A stretch of 43,692 bases of DNA from an uncultured Eubacteriales bacterium (GTDB lineage: Bacteria; Bacillota; Clostridia; Christensenellales; Christensenellaceae): the NCBI GenBank assembly GCA_900545085.1, contig UQXU01000006.1, positions 1 through 43,692 of the forward strand, in the 5' to 3' direction. The notes under the pieces were generated by a model. That model did not search any database. It saw nothing but the letters and a program-made list of their open reading frames with translations, and had not been told where the DNA came from. This document shows positions 22,750-32,140 of the stretch, in pieces. Numbering within the stretch: the first letter of the stretch is position 1; each line of letters opens with the position of its first letter. The translations under genes were made by a program, and so were the position numbers.

Positions 22750-24867
22750 TTAAATCCCTAACAAACGCACCGCCGATGCAAACACAAAGCATACCGCTAT
22801 GCCTATTAACGTCGGGAGGGCAAACGCCACCCCCGTCCATTTCCAGCTCTTAGTCTCTTTTCTAATCGTCAGCAGAGTCGTAGCGCACGGCCAATGCAGC
22901 AGCGAAAACAGCATGGTGCTCACTGCTGTGACCCATGTCCAGCCGTTCTGCACAAACAGCGCCTTTAGCTCGATTAAGCTCCCCATGTCCATTATGCTCC
23001 CCTGTGCAGTATACGCCATGATTATTATAGGCACTACTATTTCGTTTGCCGGCATTCCGAGTATAAAAGCAATGAGTATTACTCCATCCAGCCCCAGAAG
23101 TCTCGCAAACGGATCGAGAAATCCCGCACATAAATTGAGAAGGCTGACATCTCCGACCGTCACGTTCGCCGCCAGCCATATTATCAGCCCGGCCGGAGCC
23201 GCTGTAATCACCGCTCTGCCCAATACAAATACTGTCCTATCCAGTACAGAACGAATTATAACCTTTCCGACTTGAGGTCTGCGATACGGCGGCAGCTCTA
23301 ACGTATAAGAGCTGGGTTCTCCTTTGAGCAGAGTCATAGACAGCAGCTTAGTCACTGCGAAAGTAACCGCTATGCCAAACACAATCACCAGCGTAAGCAT
23401 TAGAGCGGATAAAACGGACGACAGCGCTCCCGCAGCTCCCGCGAAAAACATGGTCAGCAGTGCAATAAGCGCAGGAAATCTTCCGTTGCACGGCACGAAG
23501 CTGTTAGTCAGCACAGCCAGCATCCTCTCCCGAGGAGAATCAATTATCCTGCATCCTGTAACTCCGCACGCATTGCATCCGAAGCCCATGCACATAGTCA
23601 ACGCCTGCTTTCCGCACGCGCAGCATTTTTGGAACGGCTTGTCGAGATTGTAGGCCACTCTCGGCAGATATCCCGCATCCTCCAAAAGTGTAAACAGCGG
23701 AAAAAATATAGCCATAGGCGGCAGCATCACCGACACCACCCACGCCAGCACTCTGTACACTCCCATAACTAATGCGCCTCTCAGCCATTCCGGCGCTCCA
23801 ATATTTATAAACAACGCGTTGAGCATATCCTGACCCTTAAACAGCAGAGATGACAGCAGCTCTGAAGGATAATTCGCACCGGTGATAGTCAACCAGAAAA
23901 CAAGCGCAAGCATAGCCAGCATAAGAGGATAGCCCGCCGCCCTGCCGGTAACGATTCTATCAATTTCTCTATCCCTGTTTGTTTTTTTGTTTTTTGTCTG
24001 CTTAATTGCTCCTCTGCATATCTTCTCCGCGTCCCTTACTATAGCCGAAACTATCGCATCCTTCAGCTTATCCTCTGTTATGCCGTTTTTCTCCAAAACT
24101 CTGCGTCCGCGCCGTACTGCTTCGTTTACATCTTCATCTTTGAGGAAGCTCTCCCCCAAGCGCTTATCTATTTCTCTTTTCAAAGAGGAATCCATATCCA
24201 GCAGTCTCAAGGCGAGCCATCTGGAATTTATCTCTCCGTTCAGCTTTCCAGTTATTTGATTCTGCACTTCCAAAATCGCTTCTTCCACATAATCCGGATA
24301 CTTTACGGTATATTTAACGGAAGATTTTTGGCGTAAATCTACCGTTTCATCTATTGCATCCAGCAGCTTTGCCAAGCTTTTTTTATCTCTCGCTACAACT
24401 CCTACCACAGGCGTCCCCAGCCTGTTTGAAATAAGCTCTAAATCTATTTCAATACCTTTACGCTTAGCCTCATCCATTAAATTTACGCATACTATCAAAT
24501 TCGGAGTTATTTCAAGCAGCTGCAGCACCAAATTCATATTGCGCACTAAGCATGTGGCGTCGCATACCGCCACCACTGCATCCGCGCCGCCAAAGCACAC
24601 AAAATCCCGCGCAACTTCCTCCTCGGCGGAATGAGCCATAAGGGAATACGTCCCGGGTATATCTACCATGAGATAGGAATGAGTTTTGCTGCACGCCCTG
24701 CCCTGTGCGTTAGATACAGTTTTTCCCGGCCAGTTTCCCGTATGCTGCTTCATACCTGTCAGAGCGTTGAATATCGTACTCTTTCCAACATTCGGATTTC
24801 CGGCGAGCGCTATGATTTTTTCCTCATAATTTTCATTCTGCTCCAGACTTCTTTTTTTTACTCCCAT
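22750..24867 (-). CDS. feoB: Ferrous iron transporter FeoB
   Basis: Main Fe2+ uptake permease of anaerobes. The 705-residue protein has a cytosolic G domain: G1 GNPNVGKST (23-31), G2 region in TGNWPGKTV, G3 DIPGTYSL (about 69-76) and G4 NLMDEA. A helical GDI-like spacer follows (about 190-290), then the membrane part with two Gate repeats and the cysteine-rich loop KCCACGKQALTMCMGFGCNACGVTGCRI. The C-terminus ends in a membrane helix without a FeoC-like tail. feoA ends one base before its start. The pair shares the promoter region with the 25136 palindrome and is expected to be iron-repressed. Confidence 0.96.
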   Translation of the reverse strand: MGVKKRSLEQNENYEEKIIALAGNPNVGKSTIFNALTGMKQHTGNWPGKTVSNAQGRACSKTHSYLMVDIPGTYSLMAHSAEEEVARDFVCFGGADAVVAVCDATCLVRNMNLVLQLLEITPNLIVCVNLMDEAKRKGIEIDLELISNRLGTPVVGVVARDKKSLAKLLDAIDETVDLRQKSSVKYTVKYPDYVEEAILEVQNQITGKLNGEINSRWLALRLLDMDSSLKREIDKRLGESFLKDEDVNEAVRRGRRVLEKNGITEDKLKDAIVSAIVRDAEKICRGAIKQTKNKKTNRDREIDRIVTGRAAGYPLMLAMLALVFWLTITGANYPSELLSSLLFKGQDMLNALFINIGAPEWLRGALVMGVYRVLAWVVSVMLPPMAIFFPLFTLLEDAGYLPRVAYNLDKPFQKCCACGKQALTMCMGFGCNACGVTGCRIIDSPRERMLAVLTNSFVPCNGRFPALIALLTMFFAGAAGALSSVLSALMLTLVIVFGIAVTFAVTKLLSMTLLKGEPSSYTLELPPYRRPQVGKVIIRSVLDRTVFVLGRAVITAAPAGLIIWLAANVTVGDVSLLNLCAGFLDPFARLLGLDGVILIAFILGMPANEIVVPIIIMAYTAQGSIMDMGSLIELKALFVQNGWTWVTAVSTMLFSLLHWPCATTLLTIRKETKSWKWTGVAFALPTLIGIAVCFVFASAVRLLGI

Positions 24868-24868
24868 A

Positions 24869-25108
24869 TCATCTGCCCCCGACGCCTCTCCGATGTATCA
24901 ACACGCCTTTGCAATCCTTTGACCTTATCGCTATCACCGCGCCGCATATCAGATACGCAGACGGGTCTCCCCCCGGGCTGCGCCCTATGCAGTCCACCCT
25001 CGCGCCTTCCACAAGCCCTATATCAAGCAGCCTGCGCCGCATACCTCCTTCTGTAATAATTTCTTTCACTACAGCGCCTTCCCCGGGGTTCAGCATATCC
25101 AGCGTCAT
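24869..25108 (-). CDS. feoA: FeoA, SH3-like partner of FeoB
   Basis: A 79-residue SH3-like protein required for FeoB function. The start at ATG 25108 has GGAGG eight bases upstream; an ATG at 25123 overlaps that ribosome site and is less likely. The sequence shows LNPGEGAVVKEI, the RRRLLDIGLVEGARVDCIGRSPGGDPSAYLICGAVIAIR core of FeoA domains, and a basic tail. It is the first gene of the feoAB operon, with one base between the two genes. Confidence 0.94.
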   Translation of the reverse strand: MTLDMLNPGEGAVVKEIITEGGMRRRLLDIGLVEGARVDCIGRSPGGDPSAYLICGAVIAIRSKDCKGVLIHRRGVGGR

Positions 25109-25135
25109 TGCCATTTCCTCCATGCTGCTTTTTTA

Positions 25136-25151
25136 TATAGGCATGCCTATA
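25136..25151. promoter_or_regulatory. DtxR/IdeR-like iron operator upstream of feoA
   Basis: A perfect 16-bp palindrome, TATAGGCATGCCTATA, lies 28 bases upstream of the feoA start. The TAGG-N4-CCTA core matches the shape of DtxR-family (IdeR/MntR type) sites rather than the Fur box. No DtxR-family gene lies in the window. Confidence 0.7.
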
Positions 25152-25198
25152 CAAAGCTATAGTATGCTCTTGGAAAAAATGCGTTACATTACTAATTA

Positions 25199-25232
25199 AA
25201 AAAGACCTTCTCTTCCGAGAAAGTCTTTTTTC
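25199..25232 (-). terminator. Terminator after the ferritin-like gene
   Basis: On the minus strand the stem AAAGACTTTCTC / GAGAAGGTCTTT (one T-G) with a GGAA loop is followed by TTTAATTAG. It separates the gene at 25237 from feoA. Confidence 0.82.
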
Positions 25233-25236
25233 TTGT

Positions 25237-25674
25237 CTAATTCAAATATTTCCTATATACGCTGCGCTGCCCTACCTGCAGCTCCAGCAGCCTATCCGCC
25301 AGCTCATGAGCCGCCCTTTCCGCATGAGGATACTTTTTTGCACTCTCGTGCATTCCTTTGTCAGCCATATCCATGCCCTTCAGCAGCATATCCGACATCC
25401 CCTTGGGCGAATTATCCACCAGCGCCGCCATCCCTACCATGCTCCATGTGCGCATCCTCGTCAGAGCGGGAAGCTCCTGCGGCGTTCCGCCCAGTCTCTG
25501 AATGTTCTCATTTGCCTCGCTGGCAATGTATTTATAATCATTTTGCGTACGCATCAGCTCATGCCTAAACTGTCTGTCTTTTGTCCTGCGCATTATCTCG
25601 TCTATGGAATCTATGCCCATTTGCGCGCCTTTAAAAATCTCCTCGTATAAAGCCAAACTTTGTTTTGCGTCCAT
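25237..25674 (-). CDS. Four-helix-bundle, ferritin-like protein of unknown function
   Basis: A 145-residue, soluble, highly helical protein. The acidic start MDAKQSLALYEEIFKGAQMGIDSIDEIM is followed by an RR-HELMRTQNDYKYIASEANENIQRLGG helix, then LTRMRTWSMVGMAALVDNSPKGMSDMLLKGMDMADKGMHESAKKYPHAERAAHELADRLLELQ. The pattern of helix-borne Glu, Asp and His (HELM, YEE, HESAKKYPHAERAAHELAD) is what one expects from the DUF2383/ferritin-like superfamily. The metal ligands cannot be assigned with certainty. It has a good GGGAGG ribosome site and its own terminator. Next to feoAB a role in iron handling is possible, but it is in a separate transcription unit. Confidence 0.72.
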   Translation of the reverse strand: MDAKQSLALYEEIFKGAQMGIDSIDEIMRRTKDRQFRHELMRTQNDYKYIASEANENIQRLGGTPQELPALTRMRTWSMVGMAALVDNSPKGMSDMLLKGMDMADKGMHESAKKYPHAERAAHELADRLLELQVGQRSVYRKYLN

Positions 25675-25741
25675 CTCAGACCTCCCTGCTCATATTTCTG
25701 CATATATTATGAACAGAAAGCTCCGCGTTTACTCATGTCCC

Positions 25742-26173
25742 TCAGCTTTTTCTGCGTTGTTTTTTCGCATCTCCGCTGTCAAAAATCTTTCCTATCACAG
25801 ATGCAGTCAGCGCTCCGACGACCACTCCCATGCCCATATCGGCTAACAGCATTTTAATATCCCCAAGCCCGCCGTCTATGAGAGAAAAAGTAAAATAGCC
25901 TAACAGAACGTATATCGCGCCGGCAAACGCACCCATTATTCCCTTACGCTCTCCCGATCTGCGGCCTATCATTACGGCTGCCGCAAAAATAGATACGAGC
26001 TTAATTATTTGATTCACCGCGCCTATCATGCCGTCGCCGGCATTCGTCTGGCTTATTATCATTGCAAAAATCAGCACGGCAGCCACAGTTATGAGCAGTG
26101 CAAATACAGAACACTTTATCATACCGCCTACGCTCATGGGCTTCCTGCCTCTTGGTTTTTTTCTGTTAACCAC
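25742..26173 (-). CDS. TIGR04086 family membrane protein (YrzE-like)
   Basis: A 143-residue protein with a basic N-terminus (NRKKPRGRKP), four hydrophobic helices (about 19-42, 50-70, 78-100, 104-126) and a basic tail (KKQRRKS). The size, four-helix pattern and location close to yajC and tgt match TIGR04086, a family of unknown function common in Bacillota. No catalytic motif is visible. It lies about 100 bases downstream of the first yajC and is separated from it by a terminator. Confidence 0.8.
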   Translation of the reverse strand: MVNRKKPRGRKPMSVGGMIKCSVFALLITVAAVLIFAMIISQTNAGDGMIGAVNQIIKLVSIFAAAVMIGRRSGERKGIMGAFAGAIYVLLGYFTFSLIDGGLGDIKMLLADMGMGVVVGALTASVIGKIFDSGDAKKQRRKS

Positions 26174-26242
26174 TTCACGCAGCTCCTTTGTCTTTTAAGT
26201 CATGCTATTATTATGCCTCTGCGCGGCTATTTATTCCAAAAC

Positions 26243-26267
26243 AAAAAAAAGCAGGGCCTCACCTGCT
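26243..26267 (-). terminator. Terminator after the yajC pair
   Basis: On the minus strand AGCAGG (26267-26262) pairs with CCTGCT (26255-26250) followed by eight T. Confidence 0.8.
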
Positions 26268-26278
26268 CTCTTTATAAG

Positions 26279-26605
26279 TCATCTTTTCTTTTTTTCGAGA
26301 ATACCCGTATCCATATCGCCTTCTACCTCGGCGCTCTCTACCGTAGCTATAGCGCCTTTGGCAAACTGCATTTTAGTTTGAGATGATTCTATAACGACTT
26401 TATCGCCCTCTACGAGAACAACTTTGCCGTATATACCGCCGATAGTCTTTATCTTATCGCCTTTCTTTATTCCATCCAGCATCTGGCGCATCTGCTTGTC
26501 GCGCTTTTTCTGAGGAACAATTATCATTACTACAAATATAACGAGTATTGCGATAGGAAATATCCACTGTGTTATCTGACTCCAGTCAAAATTAGCTGTA
26601 GGCAT
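26279..26605 (-). CDS. yajC: YajC, Sec translocase accessory subunit (paralogue 1)
   Basis: Small single-pass membrane protein of the SecDF-YajC complex. The 108 residues open with a hydrophobic helix (about 12-32: WIFPIAILVIFVVMIIVPQKK), then RRDKQMRQMLDGIKKGDKIKTIGGIYGKVV, the conserved beta-rich YajC core, and a charged tail. It lies 57 bases downstream of a second copy in the same direction; the two cores are nearly the same up to the KTIGGIYGKVV motif and then diverge. The start has AAGGA nine to ten bases upstream. The operon ends in a terminator. secD and secF are not in the window. Confidence 0.9.
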   Translation of the reverse strand: MPTANFDWSQITQWIFPIAILVIFVVMIIVPQKKRDKQMRQMLDGIKKGDKIKTIGGIYGKVVLVEGDKVVIESSQTKMQFAKGAIATVESAEVEGDMDTGILEKKKR

Positions 26606-26662
26606 TTAAACTGTCCTTCCGTTTTATATCGTTCAAGCGCATGGGAACACCCGCTTGCTTTT

Positions 26663-26992
26663 TTATTTCTTTTCCGCGTCGGCTTCCGCCGCTTTTTCGA
26701 CCTTTTCGCCGCTGTCCTCATTCGAAGCTGTCGCAGCCTCTACTGTAGCTACGGCGCCTTTAGCAAAAGTAATCCTTGCGTTCTCAGGTCCCGTCTCGAT
26801 TACCACGAGATCTTCTTTAACGGAAACTACTTTGCCGTAAATTCCGCCGATAGTCTTTATAGTGTCGCCCGCCTTTATAGCATCCAGCATCTGGCGTGTT
26901 TTCTTGTCGCGTCTTCTCTGCGGAACGATAATAAGAACCACAAATATAACGAGAATCGCAATAGGGAATATCCACTGCGTAATGTTCTCCAT
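26663..26992 (-). CDS. yajC: YajC, Sec translocase accessory subunit (paralogue 2)
   Basis: A second YajC-like protein of 109 residues: MENITQWIFPIAILVIFVVLIIVPQ, RRDKKTRQMLDAIKAGDTIKTIGGIYGKVVSVKEDLVVIET, then a Glu/Ala/Lys-rich tail (about 85-109) that differs fully from that of the other copy. It is the first gene of the pair, with GAAAGGA upstream of the ATG and a strong promoter at 27072-27101. It is more typical of Bacillota YajC (short N-terminus before the helix) than paralogue 1, which has seven extra residues. Confidence 0.92.
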   Translation of the reverse strand: MENITQWIFPIAILVIFVVLIIVPQRRRDKKTRQMLDAIKAGDTIKTIGGIYGKVVSVKEDLVVIETGPENARITFAKGAVATVEAATASNEDSGEKVEKAAEADAEKK

Positions 26993-27071
26993 AGTACATT
27001 AGTCCTTTCGTAAGATAAAATTCTATAGTCACGCGCATGTAAATCACACGCGCCAAATAGTTGCCTTTTCT

Positions 27072-27101
27072 ATTTTACAATAGCATATCGCCGCGTGTCA
27101 A
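27072..27101 (-). promoter_or_regulatory. Promoter of the yajC pair
   Basis: Minus-strand TTGACA (27101-27096) and TAAAAT (27077-27072) with an 18-base spacer, about 80 bases from the first yajC and just after the tgt stop. This makes the yajC unit separable from tgt. Confidence 0.75.
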
Positions 27102-27122
27102 GTCTCATATTGGCAATCAATG

Positions 27123-28307
<1,185 letters not shown>

Positions 28308-28360
28308 TCATCACAGCGTCACGCTTTCAATTCTAATATATTCACAGCTTTTTTGCAAGC

Positions 28361-28506
28361 TTCAATAAGGGGCACCGCCCCGTCATTCAACAAATGAACG
28401 AGAGGCGAAGCCTCTTAGGGCTTCAGCGGCGGATTACACCGCCGCTGAAGACTTAGATGTCCTCCGCCGTCTATAGAGGCGGGGGACATCTGTTCACGGT
28501 TATAAC
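28361..28506 (+). repeat. Dispersed hairpin repeat, copy A (full length, four hairpins)
   Basis: The most complete copy, about 146 bases, fills most of the 312-base gap between tgt and tRNA-Thr. Hairpins in order: module 1 GGGGC/GCCCC (28369-28381); module 2 AGAGGC-GAA-GCCTCT (28401-28415); module 3 a perfect 12-bp stem CTTCAGCGGCGG/CCGCCGCTGAAG (28421-28432 with 28439-28450); module 4 a 13-bp stem GATGTCCTCCGCC/GGCGGGGGACATC (28456-28468 with 28478-28490, one G-T). It ends TGTTCACGGTTATAA. No open reading frame and no clear terminal inverted repeat are seen. Confidence 0.9.
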
Positions 28507-28511
28507 TATAA

Positions 28512-28537
28512 CGCCCTTCACAACACTGCGAAGGGCG
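28512..28537 (-). terminator. Hairpin after tRNA-Thr (possible terminator)
   Basis: CGCCCTTC (28512-28519) pairs with GAAGGGCG (28530-28537) directly 3' of tRNA-Thr on the minus strand. No T-run follows, so termination is uncertain; it runs straight into repeat copy A. Confidence 0.5.
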
Positions 28538-28538
28538 C

Positions 28539-28615
28539 TGGAGCTGATGAGCGGACTTGAACCGCCGAACCTCTTCATTACCAATGAAGTGCTCTACCGA
28601 CTGAGCTACATCAGC
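28539..28615 (-). tRNA. tRNA-Thr (GGT)
   Basis: Acceptor GCTGATG pairs with CATCAGC. Anticodon stem CTTCA/TGAAG with loop TTGGTAA gives anticodon GGT (ACC/ACU). The T arm is GGTTCAAGTCC and CCA is encoded. Confidence 0.96.
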
Positions 28616-28697
28616 ATAATCTCATATTACCATACTATTATACGATACTCGCTTTTCAATTGCAAGAGGTTTTTACGTTTTTTAATCACCGCATGAT

Positions 28698-28730
28698 AAA
28701 AAAACACGGCTCGGGAATATCCGAGCCATG
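28698..28730 (-). terminator. Terminator after the SpoIID-Big2 gene
   Basis: GGCTCGG (28708-28714) pairs with CCGAGCC (28721-28727), with a longer imperfect base. On the minus strand TTTTTTT follows. Confidence 0.88.
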
Positions 28731-28747
28731 CTTTATATTTATTAGAT

Positions 28748-31700
28748 TTATTTGCTGCGCACAGTTATTGTACACTTCGCTGTAGACCCTGCTTTGGTTT
28801 TGCATGTTACGGTCGCGGTTCCGGTTCCAACGGTCTTTATGTTGCCGTCGGAATCAATTGTCAAAACTTTTTTGTTGGAGGAGGTCCACGTCACTCCGCT
28901 TCTGTTTGCCTTTATCTTTACAGACTGCCCCACTGTCATATTGACTTTAGTCGCAGTTATTTGCAAAGATTTGTCATAGCTCGTTTTAGAGAGTACTTTG
29001 ATGCTGCATGTCGCCTTTTGACCTGCCGGAGACGTCACTGTTATCGTAGCCGAACCCGCTTTTACAGCCTTGAGCTTGCCCGCGTTTGTAACCGTCAGCA
29101 CAGACGTATTAGAACTCTTCCATGTGCATCCGCTTATATTGACACTTATAGCTCCTGCAGCTCCGGCTCGCATGTTCGCGCCGGTAACCCCCAGCACCAG
29201 CTCTCCTTTCGTCGCGATCTCAAATTTTTTATCCGATACCGTTACTTTGCATGTCGCCTTCTGACCCGCAGGAGACGTCCCCGTTATCGTAGCCGTGCCT
29301 TCCTTGACGGCAAGCACGCTTCCGCCGGACGAAACTCTTATAACTGCCGTATTCGAGCTTTTCCACTTGACTCCGGGTATGTTTGCTCTAATCGAGCCTC
29401 TCGTATCCGTAGGCATTATAGCCTCTGAGCGGCTTAGCTTTATCGTTCCATACGTTTCCTTCTCAATTTGCAGCGCTGTTTTTACTGTAATTTTGCACAC
29501 CGCTGTCTGTCCGCCGGCAGACACCGCCGTTATATTCGCCGTGCCCTGTTTTACCGCTGTTACTAATCCGGAAGACGAGACCTTAGCCACCGACGTATTC
29601 GAGCTTTTCCACGAAACTCCTGAAATTGACGACTCCAGCGCGAGAGTGTCCTTTTCCGCCAAGGTGCTCTCTGATTCATTCAGCTTCAGCTCGCCCTTCG
29701 TTGCAATCTCAAACTGCTTGTCAGATACCGTCAGCTTGCACACCGCTGTCTGACCTGCCGGAGACATCGCGCTCAGCTCTGTCTCCCCTTCTTTCAGAGC
29801 GGCAACAGCGCCTGTCTCAGATATTGTCGCCACCTCCGTGTTTGTGCTGCTCCACTTCACATTTTCTATATTAGCGCGCAGCTTTCCTTTAGAATTTGTC
29901 GGCATTATCGCCGTGTACAGACTCAGCGTAAGCTCAGGCTCATCTTCCGGCTGAAGCACAGTTATTACGCTTTTCGCCGTCTGTCCCGCGGGGGACTCCG
30001 CCGTAATCTCAGCCGTGCCTGCGCTCTTCGCCATTATATTGCCGTCGTCAGAAACTTTAACTATACTCTCATCCGAGCTTTGCCAGCTGCATCCTTCTAT
30101 ATTAGCAATCAGAAGCTCTGTATCGCCGACTTCGAGATTCATGCTCTCAGGCTTGACTGTAAGCGTGCCATATTGCGCAATTTCATTATCTATGTCGCTT
30201 CCGTTGTCATCCGGATTGTTAATGTACGAATTTATAGTTACATAATCTGCGCTGACATAAGCCAACTCGCCATTATAGTATATCTGATGCCAGCCATCCG
30301 CATAATTGCATACGGCTATATCCAACGCGTCCCCCAGATTCAGCTTGCCCAGCTTTGCATAGCTTGTGGACGGACCTGATCTCACGTTCAGCGTGCTGTC
30401 TCCGGACACAGTGCCTTTCGCCGTAACAGGCGGATTCTCACTTGTCATAGCGCTGTTTCCGGTCAGCTGTTCAAGCTGCTGCTCTCCGCTGCCGAGCTTT
30501 GTCAGCTCGGTATTCGGGAAATAGAAGCTCACTATCTGATCGTAAGTCCTTCCTTCCGACGCCTGCTGTCTCGCGCCGTACTGGCTCATGCCCACGCCAT
30601 GTCCAAATCTGCGATACATAAGACTATAATAATCAGAGCTTTCCTCAACTGTTATCAGCCTGCCATAGCTGGTGCTCTGCGTTAGAACGGCATACGATCC
30701 GTTTGAACGAAACTGCGTAGCGTCAATCGTCACGCTTATCTTCACCTGAGAAACAGCTCTATCCTCCAGGTTTGCTTCCTCGCTGCTCTGTATCTGTTTC
30801 GTTTTTGCAGCTGCGCTTTCTTCCATATCAGCCGCCGTGACTCTCTCCGGAGTGCCCTCGTCGGGATCTATCTCCTCCTGCATTTCTTCACTCTTATCTT
30901 CAACCTCAGTTGTGGCGTCTATCACTTCAGCTGCGGCGGATTTTTCAGACACGGCTTTCGTTCCGGACGCCACATTCAGAGTCATCGTCACATCGTATGA
31001 AGAATAATTCGGGCAGGATGAAAAAGCGTTTTCCGGCGTTGTAAAAGCGTCCGAAGAGTGAGCCGAGCATTTGGTCGTATTGCTCATATCTTTCGTATGC
31101 AGCGACGATGCGAGACCTGATGCTTTTACGCTGCTTATTTTAACTATTTCCACATCACTCCGAGACGAAACCGCATAGTCTGAGTTGTTCTCCAGCTCTT
31201 CCACCGCCAAATCTTTAAGATATTTCTCCACATTTGCGCTCAGTCCCTCTCCGTTCTTGTAAAGCTTTATCTCAGCCGTAGGAGATTTAGAGTTTTTCAG
31301 GTCATATTCATCATACATGGCATACTGCCAAGGTTCAAATTTTTCGCTGCCGCTCCATGCGTGCTGCGTCGGCTCTATTATCCCGCCGTTGCTCGCCGCG
31401 AAAAAGGTTTGCACTATATGCGAATCACAGGTGACGAACTGTCCGCTCGTAGACTCCACGGCTTCTTCGACCTTTGTATCCAGCGGTCTATATCCGCGAT
31501 AGACTTGATGACGAGTTGTGTCAGTGACATCATACGATTGGCTCGAGTTAAAATAGCTCGTTGCATACGAACGCGATACCACCGCCTGAGCCTTGAGAGC
31601 TTCCAGCTCCCACGAGTTGCTCATCTCCTGACCTACAACCCCTTGTACATAATCCTCCATGCCTACCGTATTCACGCAGGTCAGCTTTCCGCTGCTTATG

Positions 31701-32128
31701 CCAAACTTTAAATCGCCTTTATAAAAATTAAATCCGTCATCCGACGACCTCTGATTCCCGCTCATTACCGCATAATTATTTCTGCCTTCTGTAGCTTCGC
31801 ACTGTACGAACGTAAGGCTGGTTTTGTCTTTGGCCGCGACGTTCCCGGCAGAATCTGTAAGCGTCAATGTGCTTCCATCTATTTTTACCGTATATCTGTC
31901 CCTCTTGAGCTTTATACTCTTATCTTCTTTAAGATAGTAATTTCCGTCGAGTGTAAAATTCTTTTCTGTAACGCTGCCTATGGACAGCAAAACTCTAACT
32001 TTGCTTACGTCCAAGCTTGTAGACGCCGACGCTGCATTCGCATTCAGAGTGAACACACTCAAAACGAACGCCGACAACATAGCCGCAGCAGCCGCAAAAA
32101 GCGCAGCCTTCTTTATCCCTCTGCTCAT
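28748..32128 (-). CDS. Secreted SpoIID/LytB-domain protein with SH3 domain and six Big2 repeats
   Basis: A 1126-residue exported protein starting at ATG 32128 (GGAGG seven bases upstream). The signal peptide is about 1-33. The SpoIID-like domain (about 130-560) has VGMEDYVQGVVGQEMSNSWELEALKAQAVVSRSYA, FFAASNGGIIEPTQHAW and RFGHGVGMSQYGARQQA, interrupted by an acidic low-complexity insert (about 395-470). An SH3b domain follows (about 595-650, LNVRSGPSTSY). The rest is six Big2 domains of about 75 residues, each with WxSSNxxV.. and GxAxITxxSPAGQxAxCxITV. In SpoIID the domain is a lytic transglycosylase at the engulfing membrane; here it is a much larger surface-anchored form. It is monocistronic with its own promoter and terminator. 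Confidence 0.92.
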   Translation of the reverse strand: MSRGIKKAALFAAAAAMLSAFVLSVFTLNANAASASTSLDVSKVRVLLSIGSVTEKNFTLDGNYYLKEDKSIKLKRDRYTVKIDGSTLTLTDSAGNVAAKDKTSLTFVQCEATEGRNNYAVMSGNQRSSDDGFNFYKGDLKFGISSGKLTCVNTVGMEDYVQGVVGQEMSNSWELEALKAQAVVSRSYATSYFNSSQSYDVTDTTRHQVYRGYRPLDTKVEEAVESTSGQFVTCDSHIVQTFFAASNGGIIEPTQHAWSGSEKFEPWQYAMYDEYDLKNSKSPTAEIKLYKNGEGLSANVEKYLKDLAVEELENNSDYAVSSRSDVEIVKISSVKASGLASSLHTKDMSNTTKCSAHSSDAFTTPENAFSSCPNYSSYDVTMTLNVASGTKAVSEKSAAAEVIDATTEVEDKSEEMQEEIDPDEGTPERVTAADMEESAAAKTKQIQSSEEANLEDRAVSQVKISVTIDATQFRSNGSYAVLTQSTSYGRLITVEESSDYYSLMYRRFGHGVGMSQYGARQQASEGRTYDQIVSFYFPNTELTKLGSGEQQLEQLTGNSAMTSENPPVTAKGTVSGDSTLNVRSGPSTSYAKLGKLNLGDALDIAVCNYADGWHQIYYNGELAYVSADYVTINSYINNPDDNGSDIDNEIAQYGTLTVKPESMNLEVGDTELLIANIEGCSWQSSDESIVKVSDDGNIMAKSAGTAEITAESPAGQTAKSVITVLQPEDEPELTLSLYTAIMPTNSKGKLRANIENVKWSSTNTEVATISETGAVAALKEGETELSAMSPAGQTAVCKLTVSDKQFEIATKGELKLNESESTLAEKDTLALESSISGVSWKSSNTSVAKVSSSGLVTAVKQGTANITAVSAGGQTAVCKITVKTALQIEKETYGTIKLSRSEAIMPTDTRGSIRANIPGVKWKSSNTAVIRVSSGGSVLAVKEGTATITGTSPAGQKATCKVTVSDKKFEIATKGELVLGVTGANMRAGAAGAISVNISGCTWKSSNTSVLTVTNAGKLKAVKAGSATITVTSPAGQKATCSIKVLSKTSYDKSLQITATKVNMTVGQSVKIKANRSGVTWTSSNKKVLTIDSDGNIKTVGTGTATVTCKTKAGSTAKCTITVRSK

Positions 32129-32140
32129 AATATTCCTCCG

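Noticed and set aside
26611..26662. Hairpin with T-run between the two yajC genes as terminator
   Set aside because: CAAGCG/CGCTTG followed by CTTTTTT is oriented for plus-strand transcription, opposite to the genes; on the coding strand there is no T-run after the stem.
28361..28506. CRISPR array or rRNA/ncRNA of a known class in the repeat region
   Set aside because: There are no regularly spaced identical repeats with spacers, and the hairpins do not match tRNA, 6S, SRP, tmRNA or RNase P features.
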